NCBI GenBank assembly: GCA_021772535.1
Contig: JAJFLV010000147.1
Coordinates: 1-44,315 of the forward strand
Reading direction: 5' to 3'
Source of the DNA: Opitutales bacterium
Lineage (GTDB): Bacteria; Verrucomicrobiota; Verrucomicrobiia; Opitutales; UBA2987
DNA length: 44,315 bases
Position 1 is the first letter of the stretch. Every line of letters starts with the position of its first letter. The translations under genes and the position numbers were made by a program. The notes below the pieces were generated by a model, which did not search any database, was not told the DNA's origin, and was given only the letters and a program-made list of their open reading frames with translations. This document shows, in pieces, positions 16,185 to 24,491 of the stretch.

Positions 16185-17174
16185 ATGGCCAGAAAAGCAA
16201 AGAAAACTGTCTCCGAAAATCCACCTAAAACTACTCTTTACACCATCGAACTGGATGAGGCCCAGATGGAAAAATTGAAAGAGTATTGCGATTTTCGGCT
16301 GTGGGAATTTTTTAGCGTCGATTACGCTCGTTTTGCCTTCAAACATAAGATGCTGAAGGTCAATGTAGTCGGCTATAAGAGCGGAAAGGCGGTTATATCA
16401 GGAAAAGGCACCGAGGATTTCGTGCGCGACGTGCTGGAAGCGGAAATTACCGGAGAGCCGCGCCTCGGTTACGATGAAGTTCATAATCCTGAGTGGTTTG
16501 AAGATCATGCCGGTCTCGACGAAGCGGGCAAGGGCGACCTCTTCGGACCGGTAGTCTGCGCCACGGTGATTGCCGATGGTGACATTGTTCGAAAATGGAT
16601 GGAGGAAGGCGTAAAGGATAGCAAAAGGCTTTCCGATCCACAGATATTGAGGCTCGACAGAAAAATCCGACAAACCAAAGGCGCGGTCGTTAAAACTGCA
16701 TTCTGCGGCATGACCAAATATAACCAACTGATGTCGCGACCGCAGGCCAATCTGAACAAGTTGATGGCCTGGCTGCATGCCCGCGCGCTGGAGGAAGCTC
16801 TGGCCAAACGACCTACTGCCTGGGGCATGCTCGATCAGTTCTCAAAACAGCCTTTGGTACAAAAAAATCTGAAGGAAAAGGGGGTGAAATTCGATCTGCG
16901 TATGCAGACCCATGCGGAGTCCGACCCGGTGGTGGCAGCGGCTTCCATCGCGGCCCGGGCCGAGTTTGTCCGCCAAATGCAGAAGCTATCCAAAATATTC
17001 GGGCAGGAATTGAAAAAAGGGGCCGGGGCTCTGGTCAAAGCTCAGGCCCGGGAATTGGTGGAAAAACTCGGACCGGAAGCGCTGGGTGATTACGCCAAAC
17101 TTCATTTTAAGACATCCTATGAAGTTCTTGGGTTGCCGGTTCCGGCGAAAAACAATGCCTGGCAACGGTGGTAA
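16185..17174 (+). CDS. rnhC: Ribonuclease HIII
   Basis: RNase HIII degrades the RNA strand of RNA-DNA hybrids. The product has 329 residues. The N-terminal about 90 residues form the TBP-like substrate-binding domain specific to HIII (EFFSVDYARFAFKHK, VVGYKSGKAVISGKG). The catalytic domain opens with GLDEAGKGDLFGPVV, the HIII-type Asp-Glu pair in DEAGKGD, followed by KDSKRLSD and AESDPVVAAASIAARAEFV with the later acidic ligand. Length is normal. rnhB follows after 10 bp, so the two hybrid nucleases are co-transcribed. Having both is known in some bacteria, including chlamydiae. Confidence 0.9.
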   Translation: MARKAKKTVSENPPKTTLYTIELDEAQMEKLKEYCDFRLWEFFSVDYARFAFKHKMLKVNVVGYKSGKAVISGKGTEDFVRDVLEAEITGEPRLGYDEVHNPEWFEDHAGLDEAGKGDLFGPVVCATVIADGDIVRKWMEEGVKDSKRLSDPQILRLDRKIRQTKGAVVKTAFCGMTKYNQLMSRPQANLNKLMAWLHARALEEALAKRPTAWGMLDQFSKQPLVQKNLKEKGVKFDLRMQTHAESDPVVAAASIAARAEFVRQMQKLSKIFGQELKKGAGALVKAQARELVEKLGPEALGDYAKLHFKTSYEVLGLPVPAKNNAWQRW

Positions 17175-17184
17175 GATTTAAAGA

Positions 17185-17967
17185 ATGAGTAACCTGCGCC
17201 GGTTCGACCTTCAGCATATAACTAATGGCTTCGAGCAATTGGTGGGGATCGATGAAGCCGGGCGTGGATGTCTGGCCGGTCCGGTAGTGGCAGGCGCCGT
17301 TTGTCTGGGCAGAAAATTCTTGAACGGTTCCTGGTGCAAGCAATGGGCCGATAGCGTTGACGACTCAAAAAAACTTACAGCATCGGAACGAGAAATCATA
17401 TTCCAAGAGCTTCAAAACCTGAAAAAATCAGGACAATTGCTTGCTGAGACGGGCTCGGCCACGGTGGGCGAAATAAACTCTCTCAACATTTTGGGCGCCA
17501 CTCGGCTGGCTATGCAGCGGGCTCTCCAATCCATTAACCGGGTGGCTCACGGTAATCTGAATTTACCCCAAAAAATTGCCCATTCACCCTTGTTCGATGA
17601 AAGAGAGGCGGATCTTAATCCCAGGGAGAGGAAAACCAGTCTTATTCTGATAGATGGCCGCCCTCTCAAACCTTTTCCCTATGAACACCAGGCAATTGTC
17701 AAGGGCGATGGCAAATCGTTGGCCATAGCTCTGGCCTCCATTCTGGCCAAAGTCACCAGGGACGGTATCATGAATGAAATGGATCAACAATATACCGGTT
17801 ATGGTTTTGGCCAAAATAAAGGCTACGGTACCTCTGCGCATCGAATGGCAATTTCCCGGATGGGACCAACGGTAGAGCATAGACCTCTCTTTTTGCGGAA
17901 GATATTCCTAAACGTGCCGGCTATAAAGCAGAAAGAACTTCTGTTGAAAGCGATGAAAATGAATTAG
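17185..17967 (+). CDS. rnhB: Ribonuclease HII
   Basis: RNase HII cuts at single ribonucleotides in DNA and at hybrids. The catalytic motifs are present: GIDEAGRGCLAGPVV (Asp-Glu), DSKKLTASERE, LILIDGRPL (Asp), and ALASILAKVTRD. The C-terminal block has KGYGTSAHRMAISRMGP and EHRPLF. At 260 residues it is about 50 longer than common HII. The extra length is mainly an insertion before the third catalytic strand (about residues 118-150, NLNLPQKIAHSPLF and a charged stretch). This might be a lineage-specific loop near the substrate groove. It follows rnhC after 10 bp and precedes pdxJ by 39 bp. Confidence 0.9.
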   Translation: MSNLRRFDLQHITNGFEQLVGIDEAGRGCLAGPVVAGAVCLGRKFLNGSWCKQWADSVDDSKKLTASEREIIFQELQNLKKSGQLLAETGSATVGEINSLNILGATRLAMQRALQSINRVAHGNLNLPQKIAHSPLFDEREADLNPRERKTSLILIDGRPLKPFPYEHQAIVKGDGKSLAIALASILAKVTRDGIMNEMDQQYTGYGFGQNKGYGTSAHRMAISRMGPTVEHRPLFLRKIFLNVPAIKQKELLLKAMKMN

Positions 17968-18006
17968 ACAATTAGCGAAAAACCGACTAAATGTTTATCT
18001 TTTGCC

Positions 18007-18774
18007 ATGTCCAAAAATCCAATATTGCTAGGACTCAATATCGACCATTGCGCGACATTGCGCCAGGCCCGCTACCGGGAATATGCTAGAGATTGCGGCC
18101 AAATGGTCGAGCCCGATCCGGTGGCTCTGGCCCTTTCTGCCGAGAAAGCAGGGGTTGACGGCATTACCGTTCACCTTCGTGAAGACCATCGCCATATACA
18201 GGACAGCGATGTCTGGCGATTGCGTGATTGCATACAGACTCGACTCAACTTCGAAATGGCTTGTACCGATGCCATGCTCCAAATCGCCTTGGAGTTAAAG
18301 CCGGAAACCGCCTGTCTGGTTCCCGAAGGGCGACAGGAAGTGACCACGGAGGGCGGCCTCGATGCTGCCGGACAACGACAACGAGTGGGGAAAATTGTCG
18401 AGAATCTGAATGCCAATGGAATCGCCACCAGTCTGTTCATTGACCCTGAACCGGAGCAAATAAAAGCTGCTGCCGAGATGAATAGTCCTCTTATTGAATT
18501 GCATACCGGAACCTTCGCCAATGCCTATTACGACCTCGAACAGCGTAACATTGAACTGGAAAAACTACGCCAAGGCATCGAATTGGCTCATGAACTGGGC
18601 ATTACGGTCAATGCCGGGCATGGGATCAATTACATCAATATCAGTGAAATAAGGCAATTGCCTTGGCTGCATGAACTCAATATCGGGCATAGCATTTTAA
18701 GCAGAGCTATGTTTAACGGGATCGAAGAAGCCGTGCGGGAAATGAAACTTCGCATGAATCTGGCCCTGGCATGA
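18007..18774 (+). CDS. pdxJ: Pyridoxine 5'-phosphate synthase
   Basis: PdxJ condenses 1-deoxyxylulose 5-phosphate with 3-amino-2-oxopropyl phosphate to pyridoxine 5'-phosphate, the last step of the DXP-dependent vitamin B6 pathway. The 255-residue TIM barrel has LGLNIDHCATLRQAR, VDGITVHLREDHRHI (catalytic His and Arg-Glu-Asp), CLVPEGRQEVTTEGGLD, ELHTGTFANAY, VNAGHGINYIN and LNIGHSILSRAM, matching the family end to end at normal length. The stop overlaps the acpS start as ATGA. This pdxJ-acpS pairing is common in bacteria, where both are housekeeping genes. Confidence 0.95.
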   Translation: MSKNPILLGLNIDHCATLRQARYREYARDCGQMVEPDPVALALSAEKAGVDGITVHLREDHRHIQDSDVWRLRDCIQTRLNFEMACTDAMLQIALELKPETACLVPEGRQEVTTEGGLDAAGQRQRVGKIVENLNANGIATSLFIDPEPEQIKAAAEMNSPLIELHTGTFANAYYDLEQRNIELEKLRQGIELAHELGITVNAGHGINYINISEIRQLPWLHELNIGHSILSRAMFNGIEEAVREMKLRMNLALA

Positions 18775-19184
18775 GCATTTCGCTGCCTACAGGCGGTCGG
18801 GTTATAGGAGTAGGAACCGACATAATTGAAGTTGAACGCATCCGTAAAGCCTATGAGCGGCATGGCGATCGTTTCCTCCAACGCATATATACCGATGAAG
18901 AAAAGGATTATTGTTTTTCCATGAAAAACCCTTACCCCCATCTGGCGGCCCGGTTTGCGGCCAAAGAGGCGGCTTCAAAGGCTTTCACTACGGGTATCGG
19001 CCGCCATCTTGCCTGGACTTCCATTTCCGTTTACAATGGTGAGCGGCGTCAACCTTATGTTCGACTTGATGAAAAAGGACTGGAACTATTAGAAGAAGTA
19101 AACGCCAGTGAGATTCTCATTTCCCTGTCGCACACCTCGATTCACGCAACTGCGGTGGCTTTATTGATGCAGACTTCCTCTTGA
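18771..19184 (+). CDS. acpS: Holo-[acyl-carrier-protein] synthase
   Basis: AcpS transfers 4'-phosphopantetheine from CoA to the Ser of acyl carrier protein, making it active for fatty-acid synthesis. The 137-residue protein has GVGTDIIEVERIRKA (Mg-binding Asp) and the hallmark ARFAAKEAASKAF (Glu and Lys), then a C-terminal ISLSHTSIHATAVAL. Length is normal. The ATG overlaps the pdxJ stop by 4 bp, indicating translational coupling. The next gene starts 1 bp after its stop. Confidence 0.93.
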   Translation: MSISLPTGGRVIGVGTDIIEVERIRKAYERHGDRFLQRIYTDEEKDYCFSMKNPYPHLAARFAAKEAASKAFTTGIGRHLAWTSISVYNGERRQPYVRLDEKGLELLEEVNASEILISLSHTSIHATAVALLMQTSS

Positions 19185-19185
19185 T

Positions 19186-20748
19186 ATGAATCACGCCCAC
19201 CCAATCCTCTCCTGTCGGCAATCAATTGATTTCGAACGTCGATTGTTAGGTGGTGTCGAGGCTCACGAATGGGATGCCATGAACCGCGCCGGACGCTCCT
19301 TGGGCCGGGCGATTTTGAGAGATTATCGGGAAATAGGGCCGATTGCCGAATCTCTCCACATACTCGCCTTGCTGGGCACGGGACACAACGCCGGGGATGC
19401 TCTTATTGCTTGTGAGGAAATCTTGCAATGCCATCCCGGCACCCAAATTTTTCTGCTTTTCGTTTTTGGCCCTAAGGGCTTGAAACCATTGACCCGCCGC
19501 TGCTTCGACAACCTTCTCCGAACCGGCGGTGAAAGTATCAAAACAATTTCCTGGACCCAAAGGGAGATACCTGAGGCCGAGGGGGTTTTGTTTCCTATAT
19601 GCATTGATGGCATCCTGGGAATGCAGTTCAGGCCACCCATCCGACCACCCGGTGATGCTGTTGTAGAGTGGATCAATAAATTGCGGAACGTAAGGATGCG
19701 GGCAGCCGTCGATCTTCCCAGCGGGGTGGGAGACTCGTGCGCACAGAAATCTTTCCGGGCCGATTTTACCTATGCCACCGGAATTGCCAAGGAGCCGCTT
19801 TTTGACCCTGCAAACGCCCCCTCTGTCGGTCGGGTGAGGTATCTCGATATCGGATTTTTCGAGAGTGATCTGGCGGAGGAACGGAAAAACTTCATTCTCC
19901 AGCCAAGCGTCCTCGATCCTCTTCGCGGACTCAGGCCGCCGCAAACGGACAAACGCTCTTACGGGCATCTATTTATCTTGGGCGGCTCCCGTTCCATGCC
20001 CGGGGCAATTCTCATGGCAGTGCGGGCGGCCTTGAAAAGTGGCGTGGGCCTTTTGACGGCTTTCGTGCCGGAATCTGTGGCGGCCCAGTTTGCGGCTGTA
20101 GCGCCCGAGGCCATGTGGGTTCCCTGGCCGGAAACTCCTGAAGGCGGTTTAGCTTTGGAAGGTTTTCATCTTCTTGAGAAAAAGATCTCCCGGGCGACGG
20201 CAATTCTGGTTGGTCCCGGAATGGGTCCAGAGAAAGAAACCCGGACCCTGATTGATCGAGTTGTGAAGGAAATTTTATTGCCCATCGTATTGGATGCCGA
20301 TGCCCTGCAACCAGAAATTGTTAATTCCGCAGCCTCAAGACCTTCCTCCGCCGGAAGTGTCGTTCTGACACCGCATATGGGGGAATTCAATCGTATTTCA
20401 GAATCAGGAAAAACTGATTTCGATGAATCTGAGTTAATAAAATTTTGTCGAAAAAATCAGGCCATTACCATTTTGAAAGGCTCCTTTACCCGAATTTGCG
20501 ATGGCTCGCGAATCATGGTTAGTCCCTTCGGGGGACCATTGCTGGCCCGCGGTGGCAGTGGGGACATTCTCAGTGGTTTAGTCGGGAGTCGTGTGGCGCC
20601 TCCTTTGACAAATCCATTTAAAGCGGCCTGCCAGGCGGTTGCCTGGCATGGATTGGCAGCTGATGCCTTGGCTCGTGAAGAAGGCCCCACGGCGGTAACC
20701 ACGACAGACGTTCTCCCTTACCTAAGCGCGGTTCTGCGGAATGAGTGA
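19186..20748 (+). CDS. nnr: Bifunctional NAD(P)H-hydrate epimerase / ADP-dependent dehydratase
   Basis: This 520-residue fusion repairs damaged NAD(P)HX. The N-terminal YjeF domain (about 1-215) epimerises the hydrate: it has AHEWDAMNRAGRSLG, LLGTGHNAGDAL (normally G-x-G-NNGGDG, here partly altered) and VDLPSGVGDS. The C-terminal CARKD domain (about 240-515) dehydrates with ADP: KRSYGHLFILGGS, GPGMGPEKET, LDADALQ, LTPHMGEF, ILKGSFTRI, and GGSGDILSGLVG with the catalytic Asp. Domain order and length match the common bacterial fusion. The weakened NNGGDG loop could reduce epimerase activity. dprA overlaps its end by 8 bp. Confidence 0.9.
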   Translation: MNHAHPILSCRQSIDFERRLLGGVEAHEWDAMNRAGRSLGRAILRDYREIGPIAESLHILALLGTGHNAGDALIACEEILQCHPGTQIFLLFVFGPKGLKPLTRRCFDNLLRTGGESIKTISWTQREIPEAEGVLFPICIDGILGMQFRPPIRPPGDAVVEWINKLRNVRMRAAVDLPSGVGDSCAQKSFRADFTYATGIAKEPLFDPANAPSVGRVRYLDIGFFESDLAEERKNFILQPSVLDPLRGLRPPQTDKRSYGHLFILGGSRSMPGAILMAVRAALKSGVGLLTAFVPESVAAQFAAVAPEAMWVPWPETPEGGLALEGFHLLEKKISRATAILVGPGMGPEKETRTLIDRVVKEILLPIVLDADALQPEIVNSAASRPSSAGSVVLTPHMGEFNRISESGKTDFDESELIKFCRKNQAITILKGSFTRICDGSRIMVSPFGGPLLARGGSGDILSGLVGSRVAPPLTNPFKAACQAVAWHGLAADALAREEGPTAVTTTDVLPYLSAVLRNE

Positions 20749-21892
20749 GGATCTGAACGAGAGGCAGGCCTTGATGGTGCTGAATGGATTGCCTGGCATC
20801 GGGCCGATTTCCACCACCCGTTTGCTGAATCATTTTGCCGGCGATCCACAGGCAATTTTCATAACCAATGAAAAAGCGCTTCTGGAGGTTGAGGGAATTG
20901 GCAAAAAAAATTCGCGGACAATCCTCGATTGGCCGAAAAATTTTGACCTGAAACGTGAAGAAACCTTGCTGGAAAAACATGGCGCCCGGTTTGTTACGAT
21001 TAAAGATGAGCAATATCCCGCCCTTTTGCGGGAAATCTACGATCCACCCGCCGGCCTCTATTTTCTGGGAGAAGGCAATTTGGGAAATTCATTTGCCGCC
21101 ATCGTCGGAACGAGGCGGCCAACGCTCTACGGTCGTTCCGTAGCTCGGCGATTGGCCGGCGACCTGACCCGGCTGGGCTTTTGCGTTGTCAGTGGGTTTG
21201 CCCGGGGAATCGACAGCGAAGCCCACGAAGGAGCCCTCGAAGCGGGCGGTAAAACAGTGGCCATATTGGGTTGTGGACTCGATATAATCTATCCCTCGGA
21301 AAACCTCGAACTTTACCGCAAAATTTCCCAAGCAGATGCCGGAGCAGTGGTCTCGGAATTTTCCTTTGGACGACGGGCGGACCGGCAGACCTTTCCCATG
21401 CGCAACCGACTTATTTCCGGTATGTGTCAGGTGGTTGTGGTGGTGGAGAGCGACCTCAAGGGCGGTAGTATGATAACGGCCCGGTTTGCCGGGGAACAGG
21501 GACGACTGATATTCGCCGTTCCCGGGCGCATTGACCAATCTGCCAGTCGTGGCTGCAACCGTTTGATTCGGGATGGGGCTACCTTGTTCAGCTCAATAGA
21601 GGATCTGATAGATGAACTCCGCTATACCGGGCAAATGCAGCTTGGTCTCGAATCTGTCGCTGCCGGCATTGGAGTAAAAGAACCCCTAACGGGAAAATTC
21701 CCGTCCGGCAATTTAAGTGAATCCGAAAAAACAATCGCCCAATGCTTCGCCGATGGCGCCATCCTCTATCCCGACACTGTCGGCGAAATCACCAAATTAC
21801 CACTCAACGAAGTCACCGCTGGCCTCATGATGTTGGAACTAAACCGAATCCTTCGCAAAAGAGCCGACGGCTCCTACGAACAAACCGCCTGA
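20741..21892 (+). CDS. dprA: DNA-processing protein DprA
   Basis: DprA binds incoming single-stranded DNA during natural transformation and loads RecA. The 383-residue protein has an N-terminal helix-hairpin-helix region (GLPGIGPISTTRLLNHF, VEGIGKKNSRTI), the central Rossmann-like domain with VGTRRPTLYGR, VSGFARGIDSEAHEGAL, LGCGLDIIYPSEN, RNRLISG and VVVVESDLKGGSMITARFA, and a C-terminal winged-helix domain (about 320-383). All three domains are complete. It overlaps nnr by 8 bp at the end of a plus-strand operon. It suggests, but does not prove, competence; no com genes are in this window. Confidence 0.92.
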   Translation: MSEDLNERQALMVLNGLPGIGPISTTRLLNHFAGDPQAIFITNEKALLEVEGIGKKNSRTILDWPKNFDLKREETLLEKHGARFVTIKDEQYPALLREIYDPPAGLYFLGEGNLGNSFAAIVGTRRPTLYGRSVARRLAGDLTRLGFCVVSGFARGIDSEAHEGALEAGGKTVAILGCGLDIIYPSENLELYRKISQADAGAVVSEFSFGRRADRQTFPMRNRLISGMCQVVVVVESDLKGGSMITARFAGEQGRLIFAVPGRIDQSASRGCNRLIRDGATLFSSIEDLIDELRYTGQMQLGLESVAAGIGVKEPLTGKFPSGNLSESEKTIAQCFADGAILYPDTVGEITKLPLNEVTAGLMMLELNRILRKRADGSYEQTA

Positions 21893-21945
21893 TCGCATGA
21901 CTGTTGGGGTTGTTTTTAACAATATAAAATGGGCGACCAGTAATC

Positions 21946-22332
21946 TCACTTCAGGGCCTTGGCAGGTTTGGGCATAAGATACCATAGGACGGCCGCTATG
22001 ATCAAAAGTCCCGGTACGTCACCCATAAGGTTAGCCCGCTCCGATTCGTCCACAATCGCCTGAACAAGCATGATACCGCCATGCACGATGCTGGACCAGA
22101 TGGTGAACCAAATGAGGCTACGATGAGATTGAGGGTCCCTTGAAGCTAAAAGGAGAAAAACGCCCAATGTCGCATAGACTCCAAGGATCATCTGTTCGTA
22201 TTCAGTTTGCCCCGGATCCCACATCCAGGCGGACGGCCATATTTTCATGAGGATAGATAGACCAACGATAAAGGTGAGGCCGACGACTACCAAGGCGACC
22301 TTTAAATATTTAAGCTTATTTTCTTCATTCAT
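21946..22332 (-). CDS. Four-helix membrane protein, DUF6632-like
   Basis: This 128-residue protein has four predicted membrane helices: about 9-30, 47-64, 73-95 and 104-121. Between helices 1 and 2 is WMWDPGQTEYEQMILGVYATLG; helix 3 is preceded by DPQSHRSLIWFTIWSS. The arrangement resembles small DUF6632-type proteins of unknown function. A good ribosome site (AGGA, seven bases upstream) supports the ATG. It is convergent with dprA (53-bp gap) and separated from the HIT gene by 185 bp, in which I see no gene. Confidence 0.6.
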   Translation of the reverse strand: MNEENKLKYLKVALVVVGLTFIVGLSILMKIWPSAWMWDPGQTEYEQMILGVYATLGVFLLLASRDPQSHRSLIWFTIWSSIVHGGIMLVQAIVDESERANLMGDVPGLLIIAAVLWYLMPKPAKALK

Positions 22333-22517
22333 GGTAATTTCCTATCGTTATATAAAATCCAACAGCAAACCTGGTAAAAATTTATATGGATCTTCGCCAT
22401 ACGTTTATTACCTGCCTCCCCATTGACTTGGAAAATACGGGTTGTGGAAGGCAAAAGGAAGAAGCGGTGGAGGGGGTAGACGCAAAGAATTGTATTGGAG
22501 GGGCTGAATTTCGCTCT

Positions 22518-22865
22518 TCAGCCTGGAGGCCAGGTCATTTGGCGGCCAGCGAGGAGGTGGACGTGAAGGTGTGGAACACTTTCTCCGGAATGAAGGCCGT
22601 TATTGATAACGATACGGAAGCCGTTTGATAAATTTCTTTTTTTGGCAATATTCCTTGCCACGAGAAGTAAATGGCCGAGAAGGTGCTCATCTTCGTCTCC
22701 GGCTTCTCCTACCCTCGCGATCAGTTTTTTGGGAATAATCAACAGGTGTAAAGGCGCCTGGGGGTTGAGGTCGTGCAGGGCGATGCAATGATCGTCTTCG
22801 GATTCAATCTTGGCCGGGATCTCGCCGGCGATGATTTTCTCAAAAATGGTTTTTTCTTCCGGCAT
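22518..22865 (-). CDS. HIT family (histidine triad) protein
   Basis: HIT proteins of this HINT-like class hydrolyse adenosine phosphoramidates and related nucleotides. The 115-residue protein has the full pattern: KTIFEKIIAGEIPAKI, the strand CIALHDLNPQAPLHLLIIPKK, and the catalytic triad in VPHLHVHLLAGR, with the His nucleophile in HVH. Length and order are typical. It follows the unassigned gene at 22888 by 22 bp and probably belongs to the minus-strand operon pabA-nrdR-unknown-HIT. Its physiological substrate is not known. Confidence 0.9.
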   Translation of the reverse strand: MPEEKTIFEKIIAGEIPAKIESEDDHCIALHDLNPQAPLHLLIIPKKLIARVGEAGDEDEHLLGHLLLVARNIAKKRNLSNGFRIVINNGLHSGESVPHLHVHLLAGRQMTWPPG

Positions 22866-22887
22866 TTGATGAGTTTTATGTCTGTTT

Positions 22888-23358
22888 CTACAGGTAAAGG
22901 ACAGTAAGAGCAGTGTTGGGAGTGGACCATTTTGCAGCCAGTTCGTCGATATAAATTAGCGCGTCCTGATAACTCTTCTGTATTCTCCGGGTCCAGTACT
23001 TGCCCGCTGGGCAGAGAGATACGCGCAGCCCACTAACGACAAGGAGATTTTCGTTATAACCGGCCAGGTGCTTCAGACTTTTGATGAATTCCAACCTTAC
23101 CCACAGGGGATCAAATGAATTTCGACTCAGATCGAGGTGGGCAAAACCCCAGGAAGGTGGCAGGGGACATTGACTGGCAAAGAGTTTGAGCGCGGCTTGG
23201 GTAAAATTGTCGAGCGGGGCCGACCTGTCGGCCGAGCCCGTAAGAGAATACTCGATGGCGGTTTTTATCTGGTTTGCCAAGTAGGGGTCCTGTCCGGTCA
23301 CTCGTCCGAATAGGGAGTGCAGGCAATGCACTTTGGCCAGTTCATTGGGATTTTTCAT
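22888..23358 (-). CDS. Unrecognised 156-residue protein in the nrdR operon
   Basis: I do not recognise this protein. It has no signal peptide, membrane helix or cysteine motif. It is mostly helical in appearance, with a middle segment [25 protein letters not shown] and a C-terminus of alternating strands and helix ([29 protein letters not shown]). It overlaps nrdR by 4 bp (ATGA) and the HIT gene follows after 22 bp, so it is translated with them. Coding is supported by that tight packing and by the lack of a longer antisense frame. A remote homology search might connect it to nucleotide metabolism, but nothing in the sequence shows this. Confidence 0.65.
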   Translation of the reverse strand: MKNPNELAKVHCLHSLFGRVTGQDPYLANQIKTAIEYSLTGSADRSAPLDNFTQAALKLFASQCPLPPSWGFAHLDLSRNSFDPLWVRLEFIKSLKHLAGYNENLLVVSGLRVSLCPAGKYWTRRIQKSYQDALIYIDELAAKWSTPNTALTVLYL

Positions 23359-23810
23359 GAATTCTTTTTGAGATCGGAAATTTCTTTGGCCATCTCTGAA
23401 ATATCGCGGAAATCTTTGTAAACACTGGCAAACCGCACATAGGCGATCTGGTCAATATTTTTCAGTTTTTCCATGACGCGCTCCCCGATGGACCGGCCGG
23501 AAATTTCAAAGTCACCCTCGCTTTCCAGCTCCAGAGTCACGTCGGATATAAGCATATTGATTTGTTCAAGGTCAATAGGGCGTTTTTCACAGGCTCGTCT
23601 GATGCCGTTGAGAATTTTATTGCGGTCGAATTCCTCGCGACGCCCGTCCCTTTTGATAACAACAAGATTTTCACGGAGAATTTCCTCAATGGTGTTGAAC
23701 CGATAATTGCATTCGGTGCATTGGCGGCGCCGGCGGATGGTTCTTCCGTTTTTACCTACCCGCGAATCGATCACTCGAGTGTCCTGAGCATTGCATTTAG
23801 GGCATTGCAT
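23355..23810 (-). CDS. nrdR: Transcriptional repressor NrdR
   Basis: NrdR senses ATP/dATP and represses ribonucleotide reductase genes by binding NrdR boxes. The 151-residue protein has the N-terminal zinc ribbon (CPKC at 3-6 and CTEC later) with the basic RTIRRRRQC stretch, then the ATP-cone domain ([22 protein letters not shown] to the [14 protein letters not shown] region) and [18 protein letters not shown]. The length is that of the family. pabA/trpG lies 18 bp upstream and the unassigned gene overlaps downstream. No NrdR box is obvious in the window, so its targets lie elsewhere. Confidence 0.93.
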   Translation of the reverse strand: MQCPKCNAQDTRVIDSRVGKNGRTIRRRRQCTECNYRFNTIEEILRENLVVIKRDGRREEFDRNKILNGIRRACEKRPIDLEQINMLISDVTLELESEGDFEISGRSIGERVMEKLKNIDQIAYVRFASVYKDFRDISEMAKEISDLKKNS

Positions 23811-23828
23811 GGATTTTAAAAATAGAAA

Positions 23829-24392
23829 TCAAAGGCACAAAAAGTTCTCCAGAATCTTTATTCCATTTTTCGTAGCATAGGATTCGGGATGAAACTGGAC
23901 GCCCCAGACGGGCAGTTCCCGGTGCTTGATGCCCATGATTTCGTTTACGGACGTTTCCGCCGTTATCTCCAAACAATCGGGCAAGGTATCGCGTTCCAGT
24001 AAAAGAGAGTGGTAGCGGGTGGCGGTAAAAGGCGAATCCATACCCCCGAAGAACGGTCCCCCCCGATGAGAAATAGAGGAGATTTTTCCATGCATGAGGC
24101 GACCGGCCCGCACTACGCGACCCCCGAAATACTGCCCAATGCACTGATGCCCGAGGCATACACCGAGCAGTGGCTTTTTCCCTGCAAAAGCGCCCACCAA
24201 ATCAAGGCTGCGGCCCGCCTCGTTGGGAGTACAGGGACCGGGAGAAAGGACCACTCTATCAGGATTCAGGGAAAGGGCTTCGCTCACCGAAATTTCGTCG
24301 TTGCGAACTACTTTTTGCTCGATGCCCAACCTGCCGAAATATTGCACCAGATTGTAAGTAAATGAATCGTAGTTGTCGATTACCAGCATCAT
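23829..24392 (-). CDS. pabA: Aminodeoxychorismate/anthranilate synthase glutaminase subunit
   Basis: This 187-residue class I glutamine amidotransferase supplies ammonia for aminodeoxychorismate (folate) or anthranilate (tryptophan) synthesis. Motifs: [30 protein letters not shown], the nucleophile in [26 protein letters not shown], and WGVQFHPES carrying the catalytic His and Glu. TrpG and PabA cannot be told apart from this chain alone, and no trpE or pabB partner is in the window, so the symbol is provisional. It is divergent from tgt with 99 bp between starts. Confidence 0.88.
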   Translation of the reverse strand: MMLVIDNYDSFTYNLVQYFGRLGIEQKVVRNDEISVSEALSLNPDRVVLSPGPCTPNEAGRSLDLVGAFAGKKPLLGVCLGHQCIGQYFGGRVVRAGRLMHGKISSISHRGGPFFGGMDSPFTATRYHSLLLERDTLPDCLEITAETSVNEIMGIKHRELPVWGVQFHPESYATKNGIKILENFLCL

Positions 24393-24491
24393 GGCAATTT
24401 TGCATCATGCCAGGGAAGGCCTTAGGGTCAATTAAGTTTTGATTTTCATAAATGACACCGACAGGCTGGAATTTCTCCGTAAACGATATTC

